Of a stretch of 64,000 nt of DNA, positions 20,638 through 29,172 are shown piece after piece. Every line of letters starts with the position of its first letter. Position 1 is the first letter of the stretch. A model generated the notes under the pieces. That model did no database searches, was not told where the DNA came from, and was given only the letters and a program-made list of their open reading frames with translations. The stretch is from Sinomonas atrocyanea (lineage in GTDB: Bacteria > Actinomycetota > Actinomycetes > Actinomycetales > Micrococcaceae). A program made the translations under genes and the position numbers. Location of the stretch: positions 1-64,000 of the forward strand of contig NZ_JAUSTE010000005.1 in assembly GCF_030812675.1 (NCBI RefSeq), read 5' to 3'.

Positions 20638-21452
20638 TCGCGGCCTCCCCAGAACACGAGGGCGGCACCGGCGAGGAGGCCGGCGGCTGCGCCGGCGGCG
20701 CGCTTCCACATGGCCGGCAGGTCCCGCGTGGTCACGATCGGGTCCGGCGGGAGCCCGTAGGCCTCGGGCTCATCGAGCAGGAGGAAGAACGCGCCGTCGC
20801 CGCCCACGCCGTTGTCGGGGTCGCGCCCGTAGAGCTGGGCGTTCTCCTCGCCGCGCTCGTGCAGCTCGGCGAGGCGGGCGTCCGCGCGCTCGCGCAGCTC
20901 GTCGAGCTCGCCGTACTGGATGGACTTGGTCGGGCACGCCTTGGCGCAGGCGGGCTCTTCCCCGGCCTCGAGACGGTCGTAGCACATGGTGCACTTGAAG
21001 ACCCGGCCGTCGTCCTTGCGCTGGTCGATCACCCCGTAGGGGCATGCGGACACGCAGTACCCGCAGCCGTTGCACACGTCCTGCTGGACGACGACGGTGC
21101 CGTGCTCGGTGCGGAAGAGCGCCCCGGTGGGGCAGACGTCGAGGCATGCCGCGTGGGTGCAGTGCTTGCACACGTCGGAGGACATGAGCCACTTGACCCC
21201 ATCGTGGCCGCCCGGGTCAGTCGCCGGGACCTGCTTCTCGATGAAGGCCACGTGGCGCCACGTGTCGGCACCGAGCGCCGAGGTGTTGTCGAACGACTCG
21301 CCCGTCAGCGTGAGGGTGGAGTCGGCCGGGATCTGGTTCCACTCCTTGCAGGCCACCTCGCAGGCCTTGCAGCCGATGCACAGGCTCGTGTCGGTGAAGA
21401 AGCCCTTGCGCGGGACCCCGACGGTGGGCATCCCCAGCGATGTGACGCTCAT
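20634..21452 (-). CDS. fdhB: Formate dehydrogenase Fe-S (beta) subunit
   Basis: This is a 272-residue electron-transfer subunit. It has four 4Fe-4S cysteine sets: CIGCKACEVACKEWN near residue 25, CKHCTHAACLDVCPTGAL near 95, CNGCGYCVSACPYG near 127 and CTMCYDRLEAGEEPACAKACP near 150. A single C-terminal transmembrane helix (AAGAAAGLLAGAALVFW) anchors it. The ATG overlaps the stop of the catalytic subunit gene (ATGA), and its own stop overlaps the NrfD start. It carries electrons between the molybdenum subunit and the membrane anchor. Confidence 0.93.
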   Translation of the reverse strand: MSVTSLGMPTVGVPRKGFFTDTSLCIGCKACEVACKEWNQIPADSTLTLTGESFDNTSALGADTWRHVAFIEKQVPATDPGGHDGVKWLMSSDVCKHCTHAACLDVCPTGALFRTEHGTVVVQQDVCNGCGYCVSACPYGVIDQRKDDGRVFKCTMCYDRLEAGEEPACAKACPTKSIQYGELDELRERADARLAELHERGEENAQLYGRDPDNGVGGDGAFFLLLDEPEAYGLPPDPIVTTRDLPAMWKRAAGAAAGLLAGAALVFWGGRE

Positions 21453-24400
21453 TTCCTGATTCCCTCCAGTCCGGTGCGCTCATCGATCCCCGCGCGTCGC
21501 TGATACTCCTCGACCAGGGCCAGCAGGTCCTTCCCGCGCGGCCTGCGGCCGGGCCGGATGTCCACCGTGAGGGCCTTGACCTCCTGGATGTGGACGTTGG
21601 GGTCCATGGCGATCGAGGAGAGCTCGTTCATCGAGTCGCCCTTGCTGAGCCCGTTCGGGCCCCAGTGGTACGGCATGCCGATCTGGTGGGCGGTCCGCCC
21701 GCCGACGACGAGGGGCCTCATGCGGTCGGTGACGAGGACGCGGGCCTCGATGGCCCCCCGCGCCGAGACCAGCGTGGCCCAGCCCTTGTGGATGAGCCCG
21801 CGCTCGGCAGCGAGCGCCGGCGAGACCTCGCAGAAGCTCTCCGGCTGCAGTTCGGCGAGGTAGGGCAACCAACGGGTCATGGCGCCGGCGGTGAAGTGCT
21901 CCGTGAGCCGGTAGGTGGTCAGCACGTAGGGGTAGACGTCGGCTCCGGGCTCGCGGCCGCTGGGGTGGTACCGGTTGCCTTCGCGCGGAAGGAGCTTCCT
22001 CAGCGGGTTCCGGCCCTGCCCGTAGAGCTCATTCTCGAACGGTGACTCCTGCGGCTCGTAGTGCGTGGGGATCGGGCCGTCCGACAGCCCCGCCGGGGCG
22101 TACAGCCAGCCCCTGCCGTCTGCCTGCATGATGAACGGGTCCGTCCCGGAGAGGGCATCCGGCCCACGGGCGCCCTCCGGCGGCCTGTAGCTCGGTGGCT
22201 TGGTGGGCTCGAAGTCGGGCACGTCGCCGCCGGTCCACTTGCCGGCGTCCTCGTCCCACCAGATGAGCTTCTTCCGCTCGCTCCACGGCCGCCCCTCAGG
22301 GTCGGCGGAGGCCCGGTTGTAGAGCTCGCGGCGGTTGGCGGGCCACGCCCAGCCCCATTCGAGGCCCGCGAGGGTCTGCTCCTGGTGGGGCTTGCGCCGG
22401 GCCGCCTGGTTGACGCCGTCGGCCCTGACGCCGCAGTAGATCCAGCATCCGCACGTCGTCGAGCCGTCGTCCTTGAGCTCGGTGTAGGCCGAGAGCGGCG
22501 AGCCGTCGGGGCCCGCCCCGTTGATCTCGGCGAGCACACCCTCGGCGTCGGGCTCGTCGAGGGCGCCGCCGTGCGGATAGTCCCAGGTCAGCTCCAGGAC
22601 CGGGCGGTCGGCTTCGTCATGCGACCCGCCGAGGAGCGCCCGCACCCTATTGCCGAGGTGCCAGACGAACCAGAGGTCGCTCCGACGGTCAGCCTCCGGC
22701 TCGACGGCCTGGTCCCGCCACTGGAGGAGGCGGTTGGTGTTGGTGAAGCTGCCGGCCTTCTCGGTGTGCGCGGCGGCGGGGAAGAAGAAGACCTCGGTGG
22801 CGATGTCCTCGGTCTTCAGCTCGCCGGTCGCGATCTCGGGGCCGTCCTTCCACCACGTCGCGCTCTCGATCTGGGAGAAGTCCCGGACCACGAGCCAGTC
22901 GAGGTTCGCCATGCCCATGCGCTGCAGATGGGTGTTCGCCGAGCCCACGGCAGGGTTCTCACCGAAGAGGAAGTAGCCCTTGCAGGTCCCCTCGAGCTGG
23001 GCCTCCACCGTGTCGTAGGTGCTGTGGCTTCCTGTGATCCGAGGCAGGTAGTCGAAGCAGTAGTCGTTCTCCGCGGTGGCCGCATCTCCCCACCAGGCCT
23101 TCAGCAGGCTGACCATGTAGGCGCGGGAGTTGCCCCAGAAGCCGGCCTGGGGCGAGTCCGCCTCGCTGTAGGAGTCGAGGTCGAGGTGGTGCTCGGCGTG
23201 CGGGCTGGGGAGGTAGCCGGGGAGGAGGTCGTAGAGGGTCGGGATGTCGCTCGAGCCCTGGATGCTGGCGTGGCCCCGCAGCGCCATGATCCCGCCCCCG
23301 GGGCGGCCGATGTTCCCCAGGAGCAGCTGGAGCACCGAGGCGGCGCGGATGTACTGCGTGCCGGTGGTGTGCTGGGTCCACCCCACGGCGTAGGCGAAGG
23401 CCGTGGTGCGTTCCCGGCCGGAATTGGCCGTGATCGTCTCCGCGACCTCGCGGAACAGCTCCTGCGGGACGCCGCACACCCGCTCCACCATCTCGGGGGT
23501 GTAGCGGGCGTAGTGCCGCTTGAGGATCTGGAACACGCACCGCGGGTCCTGCAGCGTCTCGTCCCGCTGCCATTCGCCCTGGACCGACGCGCCGCCGGAA
23601 CCGTGCGATTGGGCGTGGGACGACCCGCCAACGGTGCTGCCGCCCTGGAAGTCAGAATCCCGCTCGCCGGACGACGGAGCGGCGTAGCCGCCCCGGTACT
23701 GCCACGAGTCGGTGTTGTAGGCGCGGTTCTCGGGGTCGAAGCCCGAGAAGAGCCCGTCGAGGTCCTCGGTGTCCTGGAAGTCCTCCGAGATGAGAGTGGC
23801 CGCGTTGGTGTACGCCACGACGTAGTCGTGGAAGTAGGCATCGTGCTCGAGCACCCAGTTGATCAGTCCGCCGAGGAAGGCGATGTCGCTGCCGGCCCGG
23901 AGGGGCACGAACGTGTCCGCCATGGCGCTCGTGCGGGAGAACCGGGGGTCGACGTGGATGATCTTCGCCCCGCGCTCCTTGGCCTCCATGACCCATTGGA
24001 AGCCGACCGGGTGCGCCTCGGCGAAGTTGGAGCCCTGGATGATGATGCAGTCGGCGTTCGAGAGGTCCTGCAGGTAGGTGGTCGAGCCGCCGCGGCCGAA
24101 GCTCGTCCCGAGGGCTGCCACCGTCGAGCTGTGGCAGACGCGGGCCTGGTTCTCGACCTGGACGATGCCCAAGGCCGTGAACAGCTTCTTGATGAGGTAG
24201 TTCTCCTCGTTGTCCAGCGTGGCGCCGCCGAGGCTCGCGATGCCGAGGGTGCGCCGGGTCCGCCGGTCCCGGGCCTCCCACTCCCACGTGTCCCGCCGCG
24301 TGTCGACGACGCGCTGGGCGACCATGTCCATCGCGGTGTCGAGATCGAGCCGTTCCCAGTCCCGGCCGTGCGGGCGGCGGTAGAGCACATACTTCTCGCG

Positions 24401-24691
24401 GGCGTCGCCCGTAGTCAGCTGGAGCGAGGCGGAGCCCTTGGGGCAGAGCCTGCCGCGGCTGATGGGCGAATCGGGGTGGCCCTCGATCTGGACGACCTTC
24501 TCGTCCTTGACGTAGACCTTCTGGGCGCACCCGACGGCACAGAAAGGGCAGACCGAGTCGACAACCCGGTCTGCCGTCTCGGTCCGCGCCCTGAGGTTCT
24601 CGGTGACCCGTGACTTGGCCGCATGATGGCGGCCTGTCACGTCGTGTTCCAGGAACTGGCGCAGTACGGGCCACTCGAGCGGACGTGCCAT
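21449..24691 (-). CDS. fdhA: Formate dehydrogenase catalytic subunit, cysteine-type
   Basis: This is a 1080-residue molybdopterin oxidoreductase that oxidises formate. The N-terminal 4Fe-4S site is C48, C51, C55 and C83. The metal-ligand position, Sec in E. coli FdnG, is Cys here: C186 in ARVCHSSTVAALG, followed by the conserved His. The frame has no in-frame TGA, so no selenocysteine is needed. There is no Tat signal before the Fe-S site, suggesting the subunit stays in the cytoplasm. A Gly/Ser/His-rich insert lies near residues 345-370, and the C-terminal domain is a molydopterin-dinucleotide binding fold. A GGGAGGGG site precedes the ATG, and a TAGTAT box lies 65 nt upstream. Confidence 0.93.
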   Translation of the reverse strand: MARPLEWPVLRQFLEHDVTGRHHAAKSRVTENLRARTETADRVVDSVCPFCAVGCAQKVYVKDEKVVQIEGHPDSPISRGRLCPKGSASLQLTTGDAREKYVLYRRPHGRDWERLDLDTAMDMVAQRVVDTRRDTWEWEARDRRTRRTLGIASLGGATLDNEENYLIKKLFTALGIVQVENQARVCHSSTVAALGTSFGRGGSTTYLQDLSNADCIIIQGSNFAEAHPVGFQWVMEAKERGAKIIHVDPRFSRTSAMADTFVPLRAGSDIAFLGGLINWVLEHDAYFHDYVVAYTNAATLISEDFQDTEDLDGLFSGFDPENRAYNTDSWQYRGGYAAPSSGERDSDFQGGSTVGGSSHAQSHGSGGASVQGEWQRDETLQDPRCVFQILKRHYARYTPEMVERVCGVPQELFREVAETITANSGRERTTAFAYAVGWTQHTTGTQYIRAASVLQLLLGNIGRPGGGIMALRGHASIQGSSDIPTLYDLLPGYLPSPHAEHHLDLDSYSEADSPQAGFWGNSRAYMVSLLKAWWGDAATAENDYCFDYLPRITGSHSTYDTVEAQLEGTCKGYFLFGENPAVGSANTHLQRMGMANLDWLVVRDFSQIESATWWKDGPEIATGELKTEDIATEVFFFPAAAHTEKAGSFTNTNRLLQWRDQAVEPEADRRSDLWFVWHLGNRVRALLGGSHDEADRPVLELTWDYPHGGALDEPDAEGVLAEINGAGPDGSPLSAYTELKDDGSTTCGCWIYCGVRADGVNQAARRKPHQEQTLAGLEWGWAWPANRRELYNRASADPEGRPWSERKKLIWWDEDAGKWTGGDVPDFEPTKPPSYRPPEGARGPDALSGTDPFIMQADGRGWLYAPAGLSDGPIPTHYEPQESPFENELYGQGRNPLRKLLPREGNRYHPSGREPGADVYPYVLTTYRLTEHFTAGAMTRWLPYLAELQPESFCEVSPALAAERGLIHKGWATLVSARGAIEARVLVTDRMRPLVVGGRTAHQIGMPYHWGPNGLSKGDSMNELSSIAMDPNVHIQEVKALTVDIRPGRRPRGKDLLALVEEYQRRAGIDERTGLEGIRK

Positions 24692-24755
24692 GGGGAACCC
24701 CTCCCGGTCTCAATGCCGCCGCCGTGTGACCTGCGCCACGCAGCGCACGGGAGCC

Positions 24756-24761
24756 ATACTA
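24756..24761 (-). promoter_or_regulatory. Candidate -10 box for the formate dehydrogenase operon
   Basis: TAGTAT on the minus strand lies 64 nt upstream of the fdhA ATG, in the short gap after recQ. It would give a leader of roughly 55 nt. No clear -35 box is visible. Confidence 0.4.
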
Positions 24762-24799
24762 GCCCCGCCCCCTCCATGCCCCGCCAGAGCCCGGGCCAA

Positions 24800-26458
24800 T
24801 CAGGCATCTGAGATGCGGACCAGCAGCTCCTCGTCTGCGTCGATGGCCGAGAGCGCGAGCTCCTTGTATCCGACGGAGTCGAACAGCACCGTGATCCTGT
24901 CCGGCTCGACGCCCATCACCAGGCCTTCGCCCCAGTCCCGGTGCCGGACCGGGTCCTGCATCGCCCAGCCCTCCGGGGCATCGGCCGCGCGCTCGCGGGC
25001 CTGCTGCAGGCTTCCGTCCTCCTCGCAGCGGTCGCAGTTGCCGCACCAGGGCGGGGCGTCCTCGCCGAAGTAGTTGAGGAGCCACTGGCGGCGGCAGCCG
25101 TCGGTCTCCGCATAGCCTCGCACCATCTCGATGCGGGAGGCGTCCACGCGCTGGCGGGACTCCTCCTCGGCGAGCGCCCGCTCGACCGCTCTCGGCGAGT
25201 CCACGCCGTCGGACGCGCGGTAGCCGGCCCGGGCCGCCTGGACGCAGCCGCTGCGCACGAGCAGGTTCAGGATGCGCGACTGCGCGCGCGGCGCCAGCCC
25301 GGTGAGCTCCCCGAGGGCGCCCGCCCGGACCGGGCCGTGGGCGCGGACGGCCTCGAACACGCCCGCAACCTGCTCCCGGGGGGCCTGGCCGCCCACGAAG
25401 AACCGTCGGAGCCCGAGGTCCTCGGGCCGGTAGTGGAGGACCGCGAGGGCAGGGCCGCCGTCCCGGCCGGCCCTGCCGACCTCCTGGTAGTAGCTGTCCA
25501 GGGAGTCGGGGACGTCGGCGTGGACCACGTAGCGGACGTCGGGCTTGTCGATCCCCATGCCGAACGCGGTCGTGGCGACGACGACGTCGAGCCGCTCCCC
25601 GGCGCCGCCGTCGAGGAACCGTTCGTGGACTGCGGCGCGGTCTGCCGCAGCACGGCCAGAGTGGTAGGCGGCCGCAGCGATGCCCCTGTCGGCGAGCGCC
25701 GCCGCGATCTCCTCGGTCTCCCTCCGCGTGGCGACGTACACGAGGCCGGGGCCCTCGAGCGAGGCGGCCTGGTCGAGCACGGCGGCCCTCTTGTCGTCCT
25801 CCCTCGCGTGCCGCTGGACCCGCAGCCCGATCTCGGGCCGATCGAAGCTCTGGAGGAGGACGAGCGGGTCGGCCAGCCCGAGCCTGTCGGCGATCTCGGC
25901 GCGCGTGTGGGGTGATGCGGTGGCTGTCAGGGCCACCGCTGGCGGGCTGCCCAGGCGGCGCCGCACCTCCCCCAGCACCAGATAGTCGGGGCGGAAGTCG
26001 TGTCCCCAGGCCGAGATGCAGTGGGCCTCGTCCACGACGAACAGCTTCGGCTCCAGCTCCGCCAGGCGCGCCACCGTCTCCTCGCGTGCGAGCTGCTCCG
26101 GCGCGAGGAAGACGAACCGGGCCGTGCCGTCTGCGAGGCTCTCCCAGGCCTCCCGTTCCGCGCGCGCCCGCAGGGTCGAGTTGAGCACGACGGCGGTTCC
26201 CTCACCGAGGGCGGCCCGGAGGGCCCGGGCCTGCTCCGCCTGCAGCGCGACGAGGGGGCTGACCACCACGGTCACGCCCGGCCGGGCCGCTCCCGGGACC
26301 TGGTAGATCGCCGACTTCCCGTGCCCCGTGGGCATGACGGCCAGGACGTCGCGGCCCTCGGCCGCGGCACGGACGGCCTCGAACTGGCCCTCCCGCCACG
26401 TGTCGATCCCGAAGGCTTCGCGGGCGATGCGCCGCAGCGCGCCGGTGGTGTCTTCCAT
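24800..26458 (-). CDS. recQ: RecQ family ATP-dependent DNA helicase
   Basis: This is a 552-residue superfamily 2 helicase of the RecQ group. It shows Walker A MPTGHGKS (residues 42-49), the DEAH box VVDEAHCISAWGHDFRPDY with the RecQ aromatic loop, and motif VI QEVGRAGRDG. The C-terminal zinc site is formed by CRRQWLL then WCGNCDRC. The protein is shorter than E. coli RecQ and ends in a small beta-rich domain in place of HRDC. Such short RecQ proteins are common in Actinobacteria. The ATG at 26458 has a TAGGGC box 6 nt upstream, close to the leaderless pattern. It is divergent from the alcohol dehydrogenase gene. Confidence 0.92.
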   Translation of the reverse strand: MEDTTGALRRIAREAFGIDTWREGQFEAVRAAAEGRDVLAVMPTGHGKSAIYQVPGAARPGVTVVVSPLVALQAEQARALRAALGEGTAVVLNSTLRARAEREAWESLADGTARFVFLAPEQLAREETVARLAELEPKLFVVDEAHCISAWGHDFRPDYLVLGEVRRRLGSPPAVALTATASPHTRAEIADRLGLADPLVLLQSFDRPEIGLRVQRHAREDDKRAAVLDQAASLEGPGLVYVATRRETEEIAAALADRGIAAAAYHSGRAAADRAAVHERFLDGGAGERLDVVVATTAFGMGIDKPDVRYVVHADVPDSLDSYYQEVGRAGRDGGPALAVLHYRPEDLGLRRFFVGGQAPREQVAGVFEAVRAHGPVRAGALGELTGLAPRAQSRILNLLVRSGCVQAARAGYRASDGVDSPRAVERALAEEESRQRVDASRIEMVRGYAETDGCRRQWLLNYFGEDAPPWCGNCDRCEEDGSLQQARERAADAPEGWAMQDPVRHRDWGEGLVMGVEPDRITVLFDSVGYKELALSAIDADEELLVRISDA

Positions 26459-26464
26459 CCGCTC

Positions 26465-26470
26465 GCCCTA
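26465..26470 (-). promoter_or_regulatory. Weak -10-like box before recQ
   Basis: TAGGGC on the minus strand lies 6 nt before the recQ ATG. It lacks the final T of the consensus, so the leaderless reading is weaker than for the other genes. Confidence 0.35.
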
Positions 26471-26585
26471 CCCCACGGGCGGCCCGGGGAAACGCCGGGC
26501 CGCGGCGTGAGACGATGCCGCTGGAACGGACGCGGCCTCCGTGGAGCGCCCGCCTCTGCAGATGCCAGACCAGCCTAGGAGGACC

Positions 26586-27635
26586 ATGCTCGCCATCGTC
26601 ATGGAGGAGATCGCCGGACCGCTGACTGTGCGCGAGGTCGGCGAGCCCGAGGTGCCGGAGGGCGGCGTCGTCGTCTCGGTGGCCGCCACCGGGCTGTGCC
26701 GCAGCGACTGGCATGCGTGGGCGGGGCACGACGACATCGCGCTCCCCCACGTTCCCGGACACGAGTTCGCGGGGGTCGTCGCCCGGGTGGGCGCCGGGGT
26801 CACGAAGTGGCGCGTCGGAGACCGCGTCACCGCCCCCTTCGTCGAGGGCTGCGGGACGTGCACGTGGTGCCTGTCGGGGAATGCGCAGGTCTGCCCCGAC
26901 CAGGAGCAGCCGGGCTTCACGCACTGGGGGTCCTTCGCCGAGCAGGTCGCGATCCACGCCGCCGACACCAATCTCGTCGCGATCCCCGAGGGCGTGGACT
27001 TCGAGGCGGCGGCGAGCCTCGGGTGCCGGTTCGCCACGGCCTTCCGGGCGCTCACCCGCCGGGCCCGCTGTGCGGCCGGCGAGTGGGTCACCGTGGTCGG
27101 CGCGGGCGGCGTGGGACTGAGCGCGGTCATGATCGCGAAGGCCCTCGGTGCGAGGGTCATCGCCGTCGACCGGAACGCGGGAGCGCTCGCCGCGGCCGCA
27201 GCGCTCGGCGCCGACCATGTCCTCGTGGCCGACGGCTCCGACCTCCCGGACCGCGTGCACGCCGTCACGGGCGGGGGAAGCCAGGTGTCGGTCGACGCGG
27301 TCGGCAGCGAGCAGACCTGCGCCGACGCCATCCTGAGCCTGGCCCGCCGCGGCCGGCACGTCCAGATCGGCCTCCTGCCCCCGGTGGAAGGCCACCCCCG
27401 AGTCCCCATGGCGCGGGTGATCGCCTGGGAGCTGGACCTCTTCGGGAGCCACGGCATGGCTGCCGCCGACTACCCCGGCATGCTCGGACTCATCGCCTCG
27501 GGTGCGCTGCGCCCCCAGGACCTCATCGAGCGGGTGGTCGGGCTCGACGAGGCCGCCGCCCTGCTGCCCCGCTTCGATTCGGCGCAGGTCGCAGGCATCA
27601 CGATGATCCGTCCCGGCCTGGAGGGCTCTTTGTAG
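26586..27635 (+). CDS. Zinc-dependent alcohol dehydrogenase family protein
   Basis: This is a 349-residue medium-chain dehydrogenase. It has the catalytic zinc site (C at GLCRSDWHAW, GHEF as the second ligand region) and the structural zinc lobe CGTCTWCLSGNAQVC. The nucleotide loop is VGAGGVGLSAV. The combination is that of a zinc-type alcohol or polyol dehydrogenase; the substrate is not determined. The ATG at 26586 is close behind an AGGAGG site (3 nt spacing), and the frame extends 15 codons upstream without similarity. It is divergent from recQ and followed after 108 nt by the BioM-like gene. Confidence 0.9.
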   Translation: MLAIVMEEIAGPLTVREVGEPEVPEGGVVVSVAATGLCRSDWHAWAGHDDIALPHVPGHEFAGVVARVGAGVTKWRVGDRVTAPFVEGCGTCTWCLSGNAQVCPDQEQPGFTHWGSFAEQVAIHAADTNLVAIPEGVDFEAAASLGCRFATAFRALTRRARCAAGEWVTVVGAGGVGLSAVMIAKALGARVIAVDRNAGALAAAAALGADHVLVADGSDLPDRVHAVTGGGSQVSVDAVGSEQTCADAILSLARRGRHVQIGLLPPVEGHPRVPMARVIAWELDLFGSHGMAAADYPGMLGLIASGALRPQDLIERVVGLDEAAALLPRFDSAQVAGITMIRPGLEGSL

Positions 27636-27743
27636 CGACCCGCCAACACCGGGCCCGCGCCGATGGTGGGCCGTCGACAAAACGGGCCGGGGCCCCGCTC
27701 CGTAGCCTTCTGACAGGGCCCCATTCCCGGCGCAGGAGGAAGC

Positions 27744-28517
27744 TTGAGCCATCAGACGACCCAGTACCGACAGCGCAGCGGCATCACGCTGGCCGACGTC
27801 AGCGTGGTCGTGCCCGTGGACGACCCCCTGCCCGGGTTCCCCGCCCACAAGGTGCTCCTCGACGGCATCGACCTCGCGCTCACCGAGGCGCGCATCGCCG
27901 TCATCGGCGCGAACGGATCCGGCAAGTCCACGCTCCTGCGCCTGCTCAACGGCCTCGTCGCGCCCAGCACCGGCGCCGTGGCGGTGCACGGCCTCGACAC
28001 GGTCCACGACGTCCGTGCCGTGCGCCAGCGCGTCGGGTTCGTCTTCACGGACCCGCTCTCCCAGCTCGTCATGCCCACCGGGCGGGAGGATGTCGAGCTC
28101 TCGCTGCGGCGCCGGCATCGCGGGCGGTCCGAGCGCGCGGCGGCCGCCCAGGCGGTCCTGGACCGCTTCGGCCTCGGCGCGCTCGCCGACCAGAGCGTGC
28201 ACGAGCTCTCCGGCGGCGAGCGCCAGCTGATGGCACTCGCCGCGGTGCTCGCGGTCGGGCCCGAGGTGCTCGTGCTCGACGAGCCCTCGACGCTGCTCGA
28301 CCTGCGCAACCGCGAACTGCTGCGGCGCACGCTGGCCTCGCTCGGCGAGCAGGTCATCCTCTCCACCCACGACCTCGAGCTCGCGGCGGACGCCGACCGC
28401 GTGCTCGTGGTCGAGGACGGGCGGATCGCCTTCGACGGTGCACCGGGACCCGCCATCGGCCTCTACCGGCAGCTGTGCCTGCACGCGCCGGCCGGACCCC
28501 AGCGCGGAGGCGCCTGA
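27744..28517 (+). CDS. bioM: ECF transporter ATPase, BioM-like
   Basis: This is a 257-residue ABC ATPase with Walker A GANGSGKST, signature LSGGERQLM and Walker B VLVLDEPSTLLD. The Q-loop region GFVFTDPLSQLVMPTGRED strongly resembles BioM, the ATPase of the biotin energy-coupling factor transporter. It starts with TTG behind AGGAGG. Its stop shares one base with the following BioN-like gene, so the two are coupled. No BioY substrate subunit lies next to them in this window; a distant one, or another S component, would be needed for substrate binding. Confidence 0.85.
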   Translation: MSHQTTQYRQRSGITLADVSVVVPVDDPLPGFPAHKVLLDGIDLALTEARIAVIGANGSGKSTLLRLLNGLVAPSTGAVAVHGLDTVHDVRAVRQRVGFVFTDPLSQLVMPTGREDVELSLRRRHRGRSERAAAAQAVLDRFGLGALADQSVHELSGGERQLMALAAVLAVGPEVLVLDEPSTLLDLRNRELLRRTLASLGEQVILSTHDLELAADADRVLVVEDGRIAFDGAPGPAIGLYRQLCLHAPAGPQRGGA

Positions 28518-29137
28518 TGCGCCGCCCCGCCGCCGGGCTCCTTGCCGGCTACGTCCACGGCGACTCCTGGCTCCACCGCGCCCCGCTGGCGGCCAAGTTC
28601 GCCGGGGTGGTCGCGGCCGGCGCCGCGAGCTTCGTGCTCCTGGACTGGCGCGCCTCGTGCGCCGCGCTGGCGGCCGTGGTCCTCGCCTGGCTGTCGGCGG
28701 GCCTGGGCGTCCGCCGGCTCGCGGCCTCCTGGCGGCTCGTGCTTCCGCTCGCCGCAGTCCTGTTCGCCTTCCAGTGGTGGCAGCAGGGCCCCGCCGCGGC
28801 CGGGCGGATCGTGGCCAATCTCCTCCTGTGCTTCGTGGCGGCCGGACTGCTCACCGCGACCGTCCCGCTCCAGGACCTGCTCGACGCCGTCGCCTCCCTG
28901 GCACGGCCGTTCCGGCGGCTCGGCGCCGACCCCGAGAGGTTCGCCCTCGCGATCGCGATCATGGTGCGCAGCATCCCCGTCCTGGCCGGATCGTTCGCGG
29001 AGGTGGGCGACGCCGCCCGCGCGCGCGGCCTCGAGCGCAGCGTGCGCGCGCGGACCGTGCCGGTGGTGCTGGCCGCCGTGGCCTACGCACGGCGCACCGG
29101 AGACGCCCTGGCTGCCCGGGGACTCGGCGACGACTGA
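28517..29137 (+). CDS. bioN: ECF transporter transmembrane protein, BioN-like
   Basis: This is a 206-residue membrane protein with four to five hydrophobic helices. It carries the two coupling motifs of T components: AARARGLERS near residue 170 and LAARGLG at the C-terminus, which dock to the ATPase. It would form the energy-coupling module with the preceding BioM-like ATPase (TGATG overlap). The likely substrate is biotin by family resemblance, but without the S component this is an inference. It is convergent with the thiolase gene. Confidence 0.85.
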   Translation: MRRPAAGLLAGYVHGDSWLHRAPLAAKFAGVVAAGAASFVLLDWRASCAALAAVVLAWLSAGLGVRRLAASWRLVLPLAAVLFAFQWWQQGPAAAGRIVANLLLCFVAAGLLTATVPLQDLLDAVASLARPFRRLGADPERFALAIAIMVRSIPVLAGSFAEVGDAARARGLERSVRARTVPVVLAAVAYARRTGDALAARGLGDD

Positions 29138-29172
29138 GTGCCGCGGGGACGGACGCCGAGGAGTCCGCCCTG

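Noticed and set aside
24130-24140. Selenocysteine insertion in FdhA
   Set aside because: The position is a Cys codon and the frame has no internal TGA, so no SECIS element is needed.
22061-24613. Plus-strand open frame of 850 codons opposite fdhA
   Set aside because: Shadow of fdhA without motifs or a plausible start signal.
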